This document shows positions 1 to 5,604 of a DNA stretch of 9,479 bases, in pieces. The first letter of the stretch is position 1. The number at the start of each line of letters is the position of its first letter. Made by a program: the position numbers and the translations under genes. Source of the DNA: JBHHYS01 sp046757645 (lineage in GTDB: Bacteria; Acidobacteriota; Terriglobia; Acidiferrales; 2-02-FULL-67-57); NCBI GenBank assembly GCA_046757645.1, contig JBHHYS010000093.1, forward strand, positions 1-9,479, given 5' to 3'. The notes under the pieces were generated by a model. That model was given only the letters and a program-made list of their open reading frames with translations. It was not told the origin of the DNA and searched no databases.

Positions 1-526
1 CTACCTGGCCTCGCTGCGCCGCGGCACCCACAAGACCAAGACCCGCGGTGAAGTCCGCGGCGGTGGCCGCAAGCCCTGGCGGCAGAAAGGCACCGGGCGG
101 GCGCGCCATGGCACGATTCGCTCCCCGCTCTGGCGCCACGGGGGCGTCACCCATGGGCCGCAGCCGCGCGATTACAGCTACTCCCTGCCGCGCAAGATGC
201 TGCTGGGGGCGCTCAGAAGCGCGCTGAGCGTAAAGCTGGCCGCGGAAAAACTCACCGTGGTGGACAAGCTGGAACTGGAGAACCACAAGACCGGAGGGCT
301 GCGGGAAATTCTTGACCGGCTGGGCGTGGAGAAGAGCCTGCTGATTGTGGAGACGAACGGCAACACCAAGTTGGAGCGCGCCAGCCGGAACCTCGCCGGG
401 GTCAAGCTGGTCGTACCCCGCCAGGTGCACGCCTACGAGGTGCTGGCGCACGATCGCATCCTGTTCTCCCAGGCAGCGGTGGAGAAGCTGCAGCAAGCGA
501 TTGCTCCGAAGGCGAAAGCGGCATGA
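1..526 (+). CDS. rplD: 50S ribosomal protein L4, 5'-truncated
   Basis: L4 is a primary 23S rRNA binder of the large subunit whose long loop lines the peptide exit tunnel; in E. coli it also represses its own S10 operon. The reading frame is open from base 2, giving 174 visible residues; the family is usually a little over 200 residues, so roughly 30 N-terminal residues lie outside the window. The visible start is the conserved tunnel loop, including THKTKTRGEVRGGGRKPWRQ, then KGTGRAR and RSPLWRHGG, followed by HGPQPRDYSY. The C-terminal globular part ends in a short Lys/Ala tail. The stop codon overlaps the rplW start as ATGA (523-526), so translation is probably coupled. Identification is by motif recognition and by the neighbouring L23 and L2 genes. 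Confidence 0.97.
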   Translation, partial: YLASLRRGTHKTKTRGEVRGGGRKPWRQKGTGRARHGTIRSPLWRHGGVTHGPQPRDYSYSLPRKMLLGALRSALSVKLAAEKLTVVDKLELENHKTGGLREILDRLGVEKSLLIVETNGNTKLERASRNLAGVKLVVPRQVHAYEVLAHDRILFSQAAVEKLQQAIAPKAKAA

Positions 527-816
527 AGTCGGTTTACGAAATCATCAAGCGCCCCATCATTACCGAGAAGGGGCTGGAGATCAAAGAGCTGCAGCGCACA
601 CTGGTCTTCGAGGTGGCCCGGGAGGCGAGCAAGCCGGAGATCAAGCGGGCGGTGGAAGCGATTTTCAACGTGAAGGTGGAGCGGGTGCGCACCGTGGTGC
701 TGCCGGGAAAGTTTCGTCGTCGGGGGCCGCGCGGGGGTTACCGGGCCGACTGGAAGAAGGCCTACGTGCGGTTGAAGCCCGGCGAGAAAATGGTCGAATA
801 CTTGGAGCCAGCTTGA
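523..816 (+). CDS. rplW: 50S ribosomal protein L23
   Basis: L23 binds 23S rRNA beside the tunnel exit and is the docking point for trigger factor and SRP. The 97-residue product has the usual length. It opens with a short helix and IIKRPIITEK, where Glu15 corresponds to the conserved glutamate that contacts trigger factor in E. coli (Glu18). The middle has the family pattern EASKPEIKRAVEAIFNVKV (about 34-52), then the basic loop PGKFRRRGPRGG (61-72) and DWKKAYVRLKPGE. The ATG start overlaps the rplD stop (ATGA). No separate strong Shine-Dalgarno is evident, which fits translational coupling to rplD. Only one base separates it from rplB. Confidence 0.97.
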   Translation: MKSVYEIIKRPIITEKGLEIKELQRTLVFEVAREASKPEIKRAVEAIFNVKVERVRTVVLPGKFRRRGPRGGYRADWKKAYVRLKPGEKMVEYLEPA

Positions 817-817
817 T

Positions 818-1639
818 ATGCCTGTAAAAACCTATCGTCCCACCACCCCCGGCCGGCGGGGCCTGGCGCGGCTGGTGCGCACCGAGGTGACGCGCCAGCA
901 GCCGGAGAAGAGTTTGCTCGAGCCCCTGCCGAAGACCGGGGGGCGCAACAGCCTGGGCCGGGTCAGCGTCTGGCAGCGCGGCGGCGGCCACAAGCGCATG
1001 TACCGGCGGATTGACTTCCGTCGCGATAAGCAGGGGGTGCGCGCCCGGGTGGCGGCGATTGAATACGATCCGAACCGCTCGGCCAATATCGCTCTGTTGC
1101 ATTACGCCGACGGGGAAAAGCGCTACATCCTCCACCCCCTGGGCCTGAACGTGGGCGACACGGTGGAGGCGGGTGCGCAAGTCGATATTCTGCCGGGGAA
1201 CGTGCTGCCCCTGCGCAACATTCCCGCCGGCACCATGATTCACAACCTGGAGTTGCGCCCGGGCAAGGGAGGGCAACTGGTGCGGGCGGCGGGGGCGGCC
1301 GCGCAACTGGTCTCGAAGGAAAGCGACTACGTGCTGGTGAAGCTGCCCTCGGGAGAGACGCGCAAGGTGTTGGCGGAGTGCCGGGCGACGATTGGCCAGG
1401 TGGGCAACGTCGACCACGAAAACGTGGCCTTCGGCAAGGCGGGACGCAGCCGCTGGTTGGGGTGGCGGCCCACGGTGCGGGGCGTGGCCATGAACCCTGT
1501 GGACCACCCCCACGGGGGCGGAGAAGGCAAGACCGGAACCGGGGGCACGCCGCGGACGCCCTGGGGGAAGCCGACCCGGGGGCACCGCACCCGGAGGAAC
1601 CCTCGCACGGAGCGCTTCATTGTGGAGCGACGGAGTTAG
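818..1639 (+). CDS. rplB: 50S ribosomal protein L2
   Basis: L2 is a 23S rRNA-binding protein needed for subunit association and near the peptidyl transferase centre. The 273 residues match the family length. The N-terminal part has GRNSLGRVSVWQRGGGHK (about 42-59), a variant of the usual region before RGGGHK; the OB-like and SH3-like core follows with EYDPNRSANIALLHYADGEK (82-101), and ELRPGKGGQ is at 145-153. The C-terminal signature MNPVDHPHGGGEG (225-237) contains His230, matching the conserved histidine close to the active site. The end is rich in Arg, Gly and Thr, as expected. The ATG at 818 comes one base after the rplW stop; a weak GGAG at 804-807 may help initiation. Six bases separate it from rpsS. 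Confidence 0.98.
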   Translation: MPVKTYRPTTPGRRGLARLVRTEVTRQQPEKSLLEPLPKTGGRNSLGRVSVWQRGGGHKRMYRRIDFRRDKQGVRARVAAIEYDPNRSANIALLHYADGEKRYILHPLGLNVGDTVEAGAQVDILPGNVLPLRNIPAGTMIHNLELRPGKGGQLVRAAGAAAQLVSKESDYVLVKLPSGETRKVLAECRATIGQVGNVDHENVAFGKAGRSRWLGWRPTVRGVAMNPVDHPHGGGEGKTGTGGTPRTPWGKPTRGHRTRRNPRTERFIVERRS

Positions 1640-1645
1640 GAGCCG

Positions 1646-2029
1646 ATGCCGCGTTCGCTGAAAAAAGGGCCGTTCATTGATGCCCACCTGCAGGGGAGGG
1701 TGGAAGCGATGAACCGGCGGAATGAAAAGAAAGTGATTCGCACTTGGTCGCGGCGGTCGACGGTGGTGCCGGAGATGGTGGGGCACACGATTGCGGTGCA
1801 CAACGGGAAGAAATTTATTCCTGTCTACATCACCGAGAACATGGTGGGCTACAAGCTGGGCGAGTTTGCCCCCACCCGTACGTTTCGCGCCCACGGTTTC
1901 CGGCGGGCGGAGGAGCGGGCCACGGGCCTCACCCGGCCGCCCGGGGCGACGACCCCGGCGCCGGTGGGGACCGCGCCCAGCGGCACCGCGAGCGGCACTG
2001 GTGGCGCGGCGCCCAAGAAGGAAGGCTAA
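1646..2029 (+). CDS. rpsS: 30S ribosomal protein S19 with a long C-terminal tail
   Basis: S19 sits in the head of the small subunit, pairs with S13 and binds 16S rRNA; in solved ribosomes its C-terminal tail reaches towards the tRNAs. Residues 1-92 are a full S19: MPRSLKKGPFID at the start, RTWSRRSTVVPEM (32-44), GHTIAVHNGKKFIPVYITE (46-64) and GHKLGEFAPTRT-like sequence at 68-79. The protein then continues to residue 127, whereas E. coli S19 has 92. The extra stretch of about 34 residues is Ala, Pro, Gly and Thr rich, probably disordered, and ends in PKKEG. The ATG is preceded by AGGAG (1638-1642), which overlaps the rplB stop. The stop is 3 bases before rplV. The tail is in frame with no sign of a frameshift; its role is unknown. 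Confidence 0.97.
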   Translation: MPRSLKKGPFIDAHLQGRVEAMNRRNEKKVIRTWSRRSTVVPEMVGHTIAVHNGKKFIPVYITENMVGYKLGEFAPTRTFRAHGFRRAEERATGLTRPPGATTPAPVGTAPSGTASGTGGAAPKKEG

Positions 2030-2032
2030 GCG

Positions 2033-2545
2033 ATGCCGAAGAAGAAAAAACCCGCCGCCGGGCGAAAGAAGGCCGCCGGGCGAGGGAAGCCCCGGCGCCC
2101 GCGGCTGTTTCGCCGCCCGGCGCCCACGCCGGTGGGGGCGGCGCCGGTGGAGGCGCGCGCCCTGGCGCGCTATGTGCGGGTGTCGCCGCAGAAGGCGCGG
2201 CTGGTGATTGACTTGATTCGGGGACGGAACGCGGGGGAGGCGTTGAGCCTGCTGCGCTTCACGAAGAAGCGCGCCGCCAAACCCATCGAAAAAGTTTTGC
2301 GCTCCGCCATCGCCAATGCGGAGCAGAAATCGGAGACGGTGGACGTGGATCGGCTGTACGTGAAGCAGGCGGTGGTGAACGAAGGGCCGCGCTGGAAGCG
2401 GGTTCGCCCCGCTCCCTACGGGCGCGCCTACCTCTACCAGCGCCGCACCAGCCACATCGAGGTGGCGGTGGCGGAGCGGGTGCGGGGAGCCGCCGCCCCC
2501 GCCGGGGCCACGTCCCCGGAGCGGGGCACAGAGTCCAGGGCATAG
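2033..2545 (+). CDS. rplV: 50S ribosomal protein L22 with basic N-terminal extension
   Basis: L22 binds 23S rRNA domains and sends a beta-hairpin down the exit tunnel; changes in that hairpin affect macrolide sensitivity in other bacteria. The core runs from about residue 39: VEARALARYVRVSPQKARLV, then LIRGRNAGEALSLLRFTKKR, SAIANAEQK (91-99), VNEGPRWKRVRPAPYGRAY (115-133, the hairpin) and RRTSHIEVAVAER (137-149). The product is 170 residues against about 110-118 in most bacteria. Residues 1-38 are an extension with 14 Lys/Arg and no acidic residue, rich in Pro, Ala and Gly; residues 151-170 form a small Ala/Gly/Ser/Glu tail. The start at 2033 is backed by AAGGAAGG (2018-2025), 7 bases upstream; an in-frame GTG at 2147 would give a standard N-terminus but lacks a good ribosome binding site. 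Confidence 0.96.
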   Translation: MPKKKKPAAGRKKAAGRGKPRRPRLFRRPAPTPVGAAPVEARALARYVRVSPQKARLVIDLIRGRNAGEALSLLRFTKKRAAKPIEKVLRSAIANAEQKSETVDVDRLYVKQAVVNEGPRWKRVRPAPYGRAYLYQRRTSHIEVAVAERVRGAAAPAGATSPERGTESRA

Positions 2546-2552
2546 AGGAGGA
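2545..2552 (+). promoter_or_regulatory. Shine-Dalgarno for rpsC
   Basis: GAGGAGGA lies 5 bases before a GTG codon and overlaps the last base of the rplV stop. It fixes the rpsC start at GTG 2558, which also gives the conserved S3 N-terminus (S)QKTHPYGFRLG. Confidence 0.85.
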
Positions 2553-2557
2553 CAGCA

Positions 2558-3232
2558 GTGTCACAGAAAACCCATCCCTACGGCTTTCGCCTGGGGTTCA
2601 ACAAGACCTGGAGGTCGCGCTGGTTTGCGAAGAAGGAGTACGCCGACCTGTTGTTCGAAGACTTGACGCTGCGGAGGCGGTTGAAGGAGAAGCTGCGGGG
2701 AGCGGGGATCAGCGCGATTGAGATCGAGCGGGCGGCGAATAAGCTGATGGTGCGCATCTATACGGCGCGGCCGGGCATCGTCATCGGGCGCAAGGGCGCG
2801 GAGATTGACAAACTGCGCACCGAAATCCAGAAGCGCACCGGGCGCGAGGCGCACATCGACATCACCGAGGTGCACCGCCCGGAGTTGGAGGCCCAACTGG
2901 TGGCGGAGATGATTGCCGTGCAACTGGAGAAGCGGGTGGCCTTCCGGCGGGCGATGCGCAAGGCGGTGGACTCGGCGCTGCGCTTCGGCTGCTTGGGGAT
3001 CAAGGTGCGCAGCGCCGGGCGGTTGAACGGGGCCGACATCGCCCGCAAGGAGTGGTACTTGCAGGGGCGGCTGCCGCTGCAAACCCTGCGGGCGAACATT
3101 GAGTACGGCTTCGCGGAGGCGCACACCACCTACGGGGTGATCGGGGTGAAGTGCTGGGTTTACAAGGGCGACGTGCCCAAGGCCAAAGTGCGCCGCGAGG
3201 AGGTGGACGTTCCCGCCTTCGCCACCGTGTAA
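2558..3232 (+). CDS. rpsC: 30S ribosomal protein S3
   Basis: S3 lies at the mRNA entry side of the small subunit, where with S4 and S5 it forms the entry pore and helicase. The 224-residue product starts at a GTG codon and has the standard beginning SQKTHPYGFRLGFNKTWRSR. A KH domain follows, with the RNA-binding GXXG loop as GRKG at 77-80 inside RPGIVIGRKGAEIDKLR. The C-terminal domain has GIKVRSAGRLNGADIARKEW (147-166), GRLPLQTLRANIEYG (170-184) and the end GVIGVKCWVYKGD (193-205). Length and motifs are ordinary for a bacterial S3. It begins 12 bases after rplV and ends 15 bases before rplP. Confidence 0.98.
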   Translation: MSQKTHPYGFRLGFNKTWRSRWFAKKEYADLLFEDLTLRRRLKEKLRGAGISAIEIERAANKLMVRIYTARPGIVIGRKGAEIDKLRTEIQKRTGREAHIDITEVHRPELEAQLVAEMIAVQLEKRVAFRRAMRKAVDSALRFGCLGIKVRSAGRLNGADIARKEWYLQGRLPLQTLRANIEYGFAEAHTTYGVIGVKCWVYKGDVPKAKVRREEVDVPAFATV

Positions 3233-3247
3233 AGGATTACAGCCATC

Positions 3248-3667
3248 ATGTTGATGCCGAAAAAAGTCAAATACCGCAAACAGCAGCGCGGGCGGATGAA
3301 AGGGAAGGCCTGGCGCGGCTCGACCCTGGCCTTCGGGGAGCATGGCCTGAAGGCGCTCACCCCCGGCTGGGTCACGGGGCGGCAGATCGAAGCCGCCCGG
3401 GTCGCCGTTACCCGCTACATGAAGCGCGGCGGCCGCATGTGGATTCGCATCTTTCCCGACAAGCCCTATACCAAGAAGCCCGCCGAGACCCGCATGGGGA
3501 AGGGCAAAGGGCCGGTGGAGAGCTGGGTGGCAGTGGTGCGACCCGGGCGGGTGCTGCTGGAGTTGCAGGGCCTGCCCCGGGCGGAAGCGCAAGAGGCGCT
3601 CGAGCTGGCGGCGCACAAGTTGCCGGTGCGCAGCGTGGTCATCTCCCGCCGCACCGCTGCGGCGTAG
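3248..3667 (+). CDS. rplP: 50S ribosomal protein L16
   Basis: L16 helps organise the A-site region of 23S rRNA and contacts the tRNA elbow. The product has 139 residues, normal for the family. It opens with the typical MLMPKKVKYRKQQRGRMKG and continues with LAFGEHGLKALTPGWVTGRQIEAAR (27-51), GRMWIRIFPDKPYTKKPAE (62-80), the RMGKGKGPVESWVAVV signature (82-97) and a C-terminal helix. ATG 3248 is chosen over ATG 3254 because MLMPK is the usual family start and because AAAGGA (3231-3236), though 11 bases away, is nearer the optimal distance for it. It is followed 14 bases later by rpmC. Confidence 0.98.
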   Translation: MLMPKKVKYRKQQRGRMKGKAWRGSTLAFGEHGLKALTPGWVTGRQIEAARVAVTRYMKRGGRMWIRIFPDKPYTKKPAETRMGKGKGPVESWVAVVRPGRVLLELQGLPRAEAQEALELAAHKLPVRSVVISRRTAAA

Positions 3668-3681
3668 GGGGTGGAGGAGCG

Positions 3682-3891
3682 ATGACGGCCGAGGAGCTGC
3701 GACAACTGAACCAGACCGAGCTGGCGGCGAAGGAACAGGAGATGCGGGAACAGCTTTTCCGGCTGCGGTTTCAACTGGCGGCGGGGCAGGCGGAGAGCAT
3801 CAAAAAGATTCGCGCGGTGCGGAAAGACCTGGCGCGGCTGCTCACCGTGCGGCACGAGCAGGGGTTGAGGAGCGAACATGGTGGAGGCTAG
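3682..3891 (+). CDS. rpmC: 50S ribosomal protein L29
   Basis: L29 is a small two-helix protein near the tunnel exit, next to L23. The 69-residue product fits the family: TAEELRQLNQTELAAKEQEM (2-21) forms the first helix, EQLFRLRFQLAAGQAESIKK (23-42) holds the diagnostic LFxLRFQxAxGQ(x)E motif, and the basic VRKDLARLLT (46-55) ends the second helix. A longer frame is open upstream, but ATG 3682, preceded by GGAGGAG (3673-3679), gives the normal start. The last 14 bases overlap the rpsQ start, so S17 translation is likely coupled to it. Confidence 0.96.
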   Translation: MTAEELRQLNQTELAAKEQEMREQLFRLRFQLAAGQAESIKKIRAVRKDLARLLTVRHEQGLRSEHGGG

Positions 3892-4162
3892 CGGGACGCA
3901 GAGCCGGCCCCGGAAGCGCCAGCAGCGCATCGGGCAGGTGGTAAGCGCCAAGATGAACAGGACGATTGTGGTGAAGGTGGCCCGGCGGGTCGAGCACCCG
4001 CTCTACAAGCGGGTGATGAGTGTCTCGAAGAAATTCTACACCCACGACGAGCGCAACCAGTGCCGGGAAGGCGACTGGGTGCGCATCGAGGAGACCCGGC
4101 CGCTGTCAAAGCTCAAGCGCTGGCGGCTGGTGGAAGTACTGAAGCGGGAGCGCACCGGATAA
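3878..4162 (+). CDS. rpsQ: 30S ribosomal protein S17
   Basis: S17 is a primary 16S rRNA binder of the small-subunit body with an OB fold. The 94-residue product has a short basic lead (1-16), then RIGQVVSAKMNRTIVVKV (17-34), the rRNA-contacting segment HPLYKRVMSVSKKFYTHDE (40-58), and REGDWVRIEETRPLSKLKRW (63-82), which carries the GDxVxIxExRPLSKxKxW signature. The start ATG 3878 lies inside the end of rpmC and has GAGGAG (3867-3872) 5 bases upstream. The N-terminal lead is some ten residues longer than in E. coli. A start further in would lose the ribosome binding site, so 3878 is preferred. Confidence 0.97.
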   Translation: MVEASGTQSRPRKRQQRIGQVVSAKMNRTIVVKVARRVEHPLYKRVMSVSKKFYTHDERNQCREGDWVRIEETRPLSKLKRWRLVEVLKRERTG

Positions 4163-4177
4163 GAGGAGACCACAACG

Positions 4178-4546
4178 ATGATCCAGATGCGCACCCGGTT
4201 GACCGTGGCCGATAACTCCGGCGCCAAACGGCTGGCGACCATCTTGCCCCTGGGCGGACACGTGGGCCGGGGCGCCGGGCTGGGGGACGTGGTGACCGCG
4301 TCGGTGAAAGAGGCCGCCGCGGACAGCCCCATCAAGAAGGGCAAAGTAGTGCGGGCGGTGATTGTGCGCACCCGCAAGGAGCATCGGCGCCGGGACGGCA
4401 GCTACATCCGCTTCGACGAGAACGCGGCCGTTTTGATCAACGACGCCGGGGAGCCCATCGGCACCCGGGTGTTCGGCCCGGTGGCGCGGGAGTTGCGGGA
4501 GCGGAAGTTTTTGAAGATTGTGTCGCTGGCGCCGGAGGTATGGTGA
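4178..4546 (+). CDS. rplN: 50S ribosomal protein L14
   Basis: L14 sits at the subunit interface and contributes to intersubunit bridges; in E. coli it is the first gene of the spc operon. The 122 residues equal the standard length. Conserved parts are MIQMRTRLTVADNSGAKRL (1-19), LGDVVTASVKEA (35-46), KKGKVVRAVIVRTRKEHRR (53-71), RFDENAAVLIND (78-89) and the closing GTRVFGPVARELRERKF then LKIVSLAPEV. GAGGAG (4163-4168) precedes ATG 4178 by 9 bases. There is no special promoter-like gap between rpsQ and rplN (15 bases), so the S10 and spc parts appear to be one transcription unit here. The stop shares one base with the rplX start (TGATG). Confidence 0.98.
   Translation: MIQMRTRLTVADNSGAKRLATILPLGGHVGRGAGLGDVVTASVKEAAADSPIKKGKVVRAVIVRTRKEHRRRDGSYIRFDENAAVLINDAGEPIGTRVFGPVARELRERKFLKIVSLAPEVW
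4534..4538 (+). promoter_or_regulatory. Shine-Dalgarno that decides the rplX start
   Basis: GGAGG lies inside the end of rplN. It is 7 bases from ATG 4546 but only 1 base from the other in-frame ATG at 4540, so 4546 is the workable start for L24. Confidence 0.75.
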
Positions 4547-4875
4547 TGGCCTGGCAAGTGAGCCTGCGCAAGGGCGACCAGGTGAAGGTGATCGCCGGGC
4601 GGGACAAAGGCAAGGTGCAGCGGGTGCTCTCGGTGAACGCGGAGAAGAAAATCTGCACGGTCGAGCACGTGAACATGCTGAAGCGCCACACCCGGCCCAA
4701 CCCCGCCAAGCAGATCAAGGGCGGGATCGTGGAGCGGGAAGGGCCCATCCACGTCTCGAACCTGATGCTCGTCTGCCCCAATTGCGGGAAGACCACCCGG
4801 GCGCGGCACCAGTTTCTCGGCGATGGCAGCAAGGCGCGCGCCTGCCACCGCTGCGGGGCCACCCTGGAGCGCTAG
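4546..4875 (+). CDS. rplX: 50S ribosomal protein L24, zinc-ribbon form
   Basis: L24 is an early assembly protein that starts folding of 23S rRNA and later lies near the tunnel exit. The 109-residue product begins with a KOW motif, LRKGDQVKVIAGRDKGKVQR (7-26), followed by NMLKRHTRPNP (43-53) and GGIVEREGPIHVSNLML (59-75). The C-terminal part has two cysteine pairs, CPNC (77, 80) and CHRC (100, 103), that would bind a structural zinc, as in many bacterial L24 proteins. The start ATG 4546 overlaps the rplN stop as TGATG; choosing ATG 4540 would add two residues but puts the codon too close to GGAGG. It is followed by the only sizeable gap in the window. Confidence 0.96.
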   Translation: MAWQVSLRKGDQVKVIAGRDKGKVQRVLSVNAEKKICTVEHVNMLKRHTRPNPAKQIKGGIVEREGPIHVSNLMLVCPNCGKTTRARHQFLGDGSKARACHRCGATLER

Positions 4876-4918
4876 TGGGGTGACAAGGAACAGGCCGAGT
4901 GGAGACTACGAACTGCTT

Positions 4919-4996
4919 CCCACGGGCGGAAGCCCGAGGGCTGAACGCGGACGGAGTGCTGTCCCGCCGTTCAGCCCAGCGGCTTCCGCCGCTGGG
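4919..4996. repeat. REP-like inverted pair of hairpins (REPIN/BIME-like)
   Basis: Two 29-base arms, 4919-4947 and 4968-4996, are inverted copies of each other with 24 of 29 positions matching, separated by 20 bases. Each arm holds its own 22-base hairpin. The left one (4919-4940) has 3 pairs, an A-A mismatch, 5 pairs and a GGAA loop (4928-4931). The right one (4975-4996) has 9 pairs and a TTCC loop (4984-4987). Next to the hairpins, facing the spacer, both share CTGAACG or its complement. Two adjacent pairs, 4923-4936 and 4924-4935, are swapped relative to their counterparts 4979-4992 and 4980-4991, yet pairing is kept. This arrangement resembles paired REP elements. The family is unnamed here; genome copy number is unknown. 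Confidence 0.7.
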
Positions 4997-4997
4997 C
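4974..4997 (+). other. Perfect 10-base-pair stem with TTCC loop, alternative to the long palindrome
   Basis: GCCCAGCGGC (4974-4983) and GCCGCTGGGC (4988-4997) are perfect complements around TTCC. As RNA this would be very stable. It uses the same bases that, in the long-range fold, pair 4968-4977 with 4938-4947 and 4981-4990 with 4925-4934, so the two folds exclude each other. No T-run follows, so it is not a standard intrinsic terminator. Confidence 0.7.
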
Positions 4998-5043
4998 GAG
5001 GCGCAGTAAGTGGGAACGACGCTCGGGAGGGGGAGCCGCGGAG

Positions 5044-5589
5044 ATGGCGTTGAGCCGACTGCAGGAACGCTACCAGCGAGAGGTGCGTCCCTGGCTGAAG
5101 AAGGAGCTCGGCTACGCGAACGACCTGGCGGTGCCGCGCCTGGAGAGGATCGTGGTCAACATGGGATTGGGGGAGGCGCTGGAAAACATCAAGGTGCTCG
5201 ACGCGGCCGGGGCGGAGTTGGCGCAAATCACCGGGCAGAAACCCATCATCACCCGGGCGCGCAAGGCCATCGCCAACTTCAAGCTCCGCAAAAATATGCC
5301 CATCGGGGCATGCGTGAGCCTGCGCGGGGGGCGGATGTACGAGTTTCTTGACCGGCTGGTCAACATTGCTTTGCCCCGGGTGCGCGATTTCAAAGGGCTC
5401 TCCAGCAAGTCGTTTGACGGTCGGGGGAACTACACCCTGGGACTGCGCGACCAGCTGGTGTTTCCCGAGGTGGACTACGCCCGCGTGGATCGGGTGCGGG
5501 GAATGAACATCACCCTGGTGACCACCGCTAAAACCGACGAAGAGGCGCGGGCGCTGCTGCGGCAGTTGGGCCTGCCCCTGCGGGATTAA
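5044..5589 (+). CDS. rplE: 50S ribosomal protein L5
   Basis: L5 belongs to the central protuberance, where it binds 5S rRNA and contacts P-site tRNA. The 181-residue product has family length. It starts MALSRLQERYQREVRPWLKK and has the conserved VPRLERIVVNMGLGEALEN (30-48), ITGQKPIITRARKAIANFKL (62-81), MPIGACVSLRGGRMYEFLDR (85-104), LPRVRDFKGLSSKSFDGRGNY (110-130), VFPEVDYARVDRVRGMNITLVT (139-160) and TDEEARALL (164-172). ATG 5044 has a strong G-rich ribosome binding site 8 bases upstream. Unlike all its neighbours it is separated from the gene before it by a long structured gap, so it may be initiated independently. Confidence 0.98.
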   Translation: MALSRLQERYQREVRPWLKKELGYANDLAVPRLERIVVNMGLGEALENIKVLDAAGAELAQITGQKPIITRARKAIANFKLRKNMPIGACVSLRGGRMYEFLDRLVNIALPRVRDFKGLSSKSFDGRGNYTLGLRDQLVFPEVDYARVDRVRGMNITLVTTAKTDEEARALLRQLGLPLRD

Positions 5590-5593
5590 ACGG

Positions 5594-5600
5594 AAGGAGG
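5594..5600 (+). promoter_or_regulatory. Consensus Shine-Dalgarno for the TTG start of rpsZ
   Basis: AAGGAGG lies 4 bases before TTG 5605. It is among the closest matches to the 16S rRNA tail in the window and supports use of the weak start codon. Confidence 0.8.
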
Positions 5601-5604
5601 AGCG

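Larger units (their letters stand above)
4876..5043 (+). promoter_or_regulatory. 168-base intergenic gap before rplE, possible leader
   Basis: This is the only non-coding stretch above 15 bases in the window. It contains the paired-hairpin element described separately (4919-4996), a flank of about 43 bases on the left with no convincing promoter, and a purine-rich right flank. GGGAGGGGGAG (5025-5035) is a strong ribosome binding site 8 bases before the rplE ATG. In E. coli, S8 represses the spc operon by binding mRNA at the rplE start; a structured leader at the same place makes such control possible here, but I cannot identify an S8-binding core by eye. No tRNA-like or riboswitch-like pattern is seen. 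Confidence 0.5.

Noticed and set aside
2147..2149. GTG 2147 as the true L22 start, which would remove the extension
   Set aside because: It has no clear ribosome binding site, whereas ATG 2033 has AAGGAAGG at 7 bases and sits 3 bases after the rpsS stop. It remains the main alternative.
665..2455. Long open frame on the - strand (596 codons) opposite L23, L2, S19 and L22
   Set aside because: Opposite highly conserved genes with G/C-rich third positions, stop codons are rare in this frame. The translation is low-complexity Arg/Pro/His/Gly with no recognisable domain.
4540..4545. ATG 4540 as rplX start
   Set aside because: It is one base from the GGAGG site; ATG 4546 has proper spacing and shares a base with the rplN stop.
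4880..4912. Promoter before rplE (GTGACA as -35 and TACGAA as -10)
   Set aside because: The spacing is 21 bases and the -10 matches only half of the consensus, so it is not convincing.
4974..4997. Intrinsic terminator between rplX and rplE
   Set aside because: The stem is strong but no run of T follows; termination here would also cut off the essential downstream genes.
4823..5053. 76-codon + strand open frame running across the rplX-rplE gap
   Set aside because: It overlaps L24 and reads through the inverted repeat; its composition is that of chance GC-rich sequence, and no ribosome binding site stands out.
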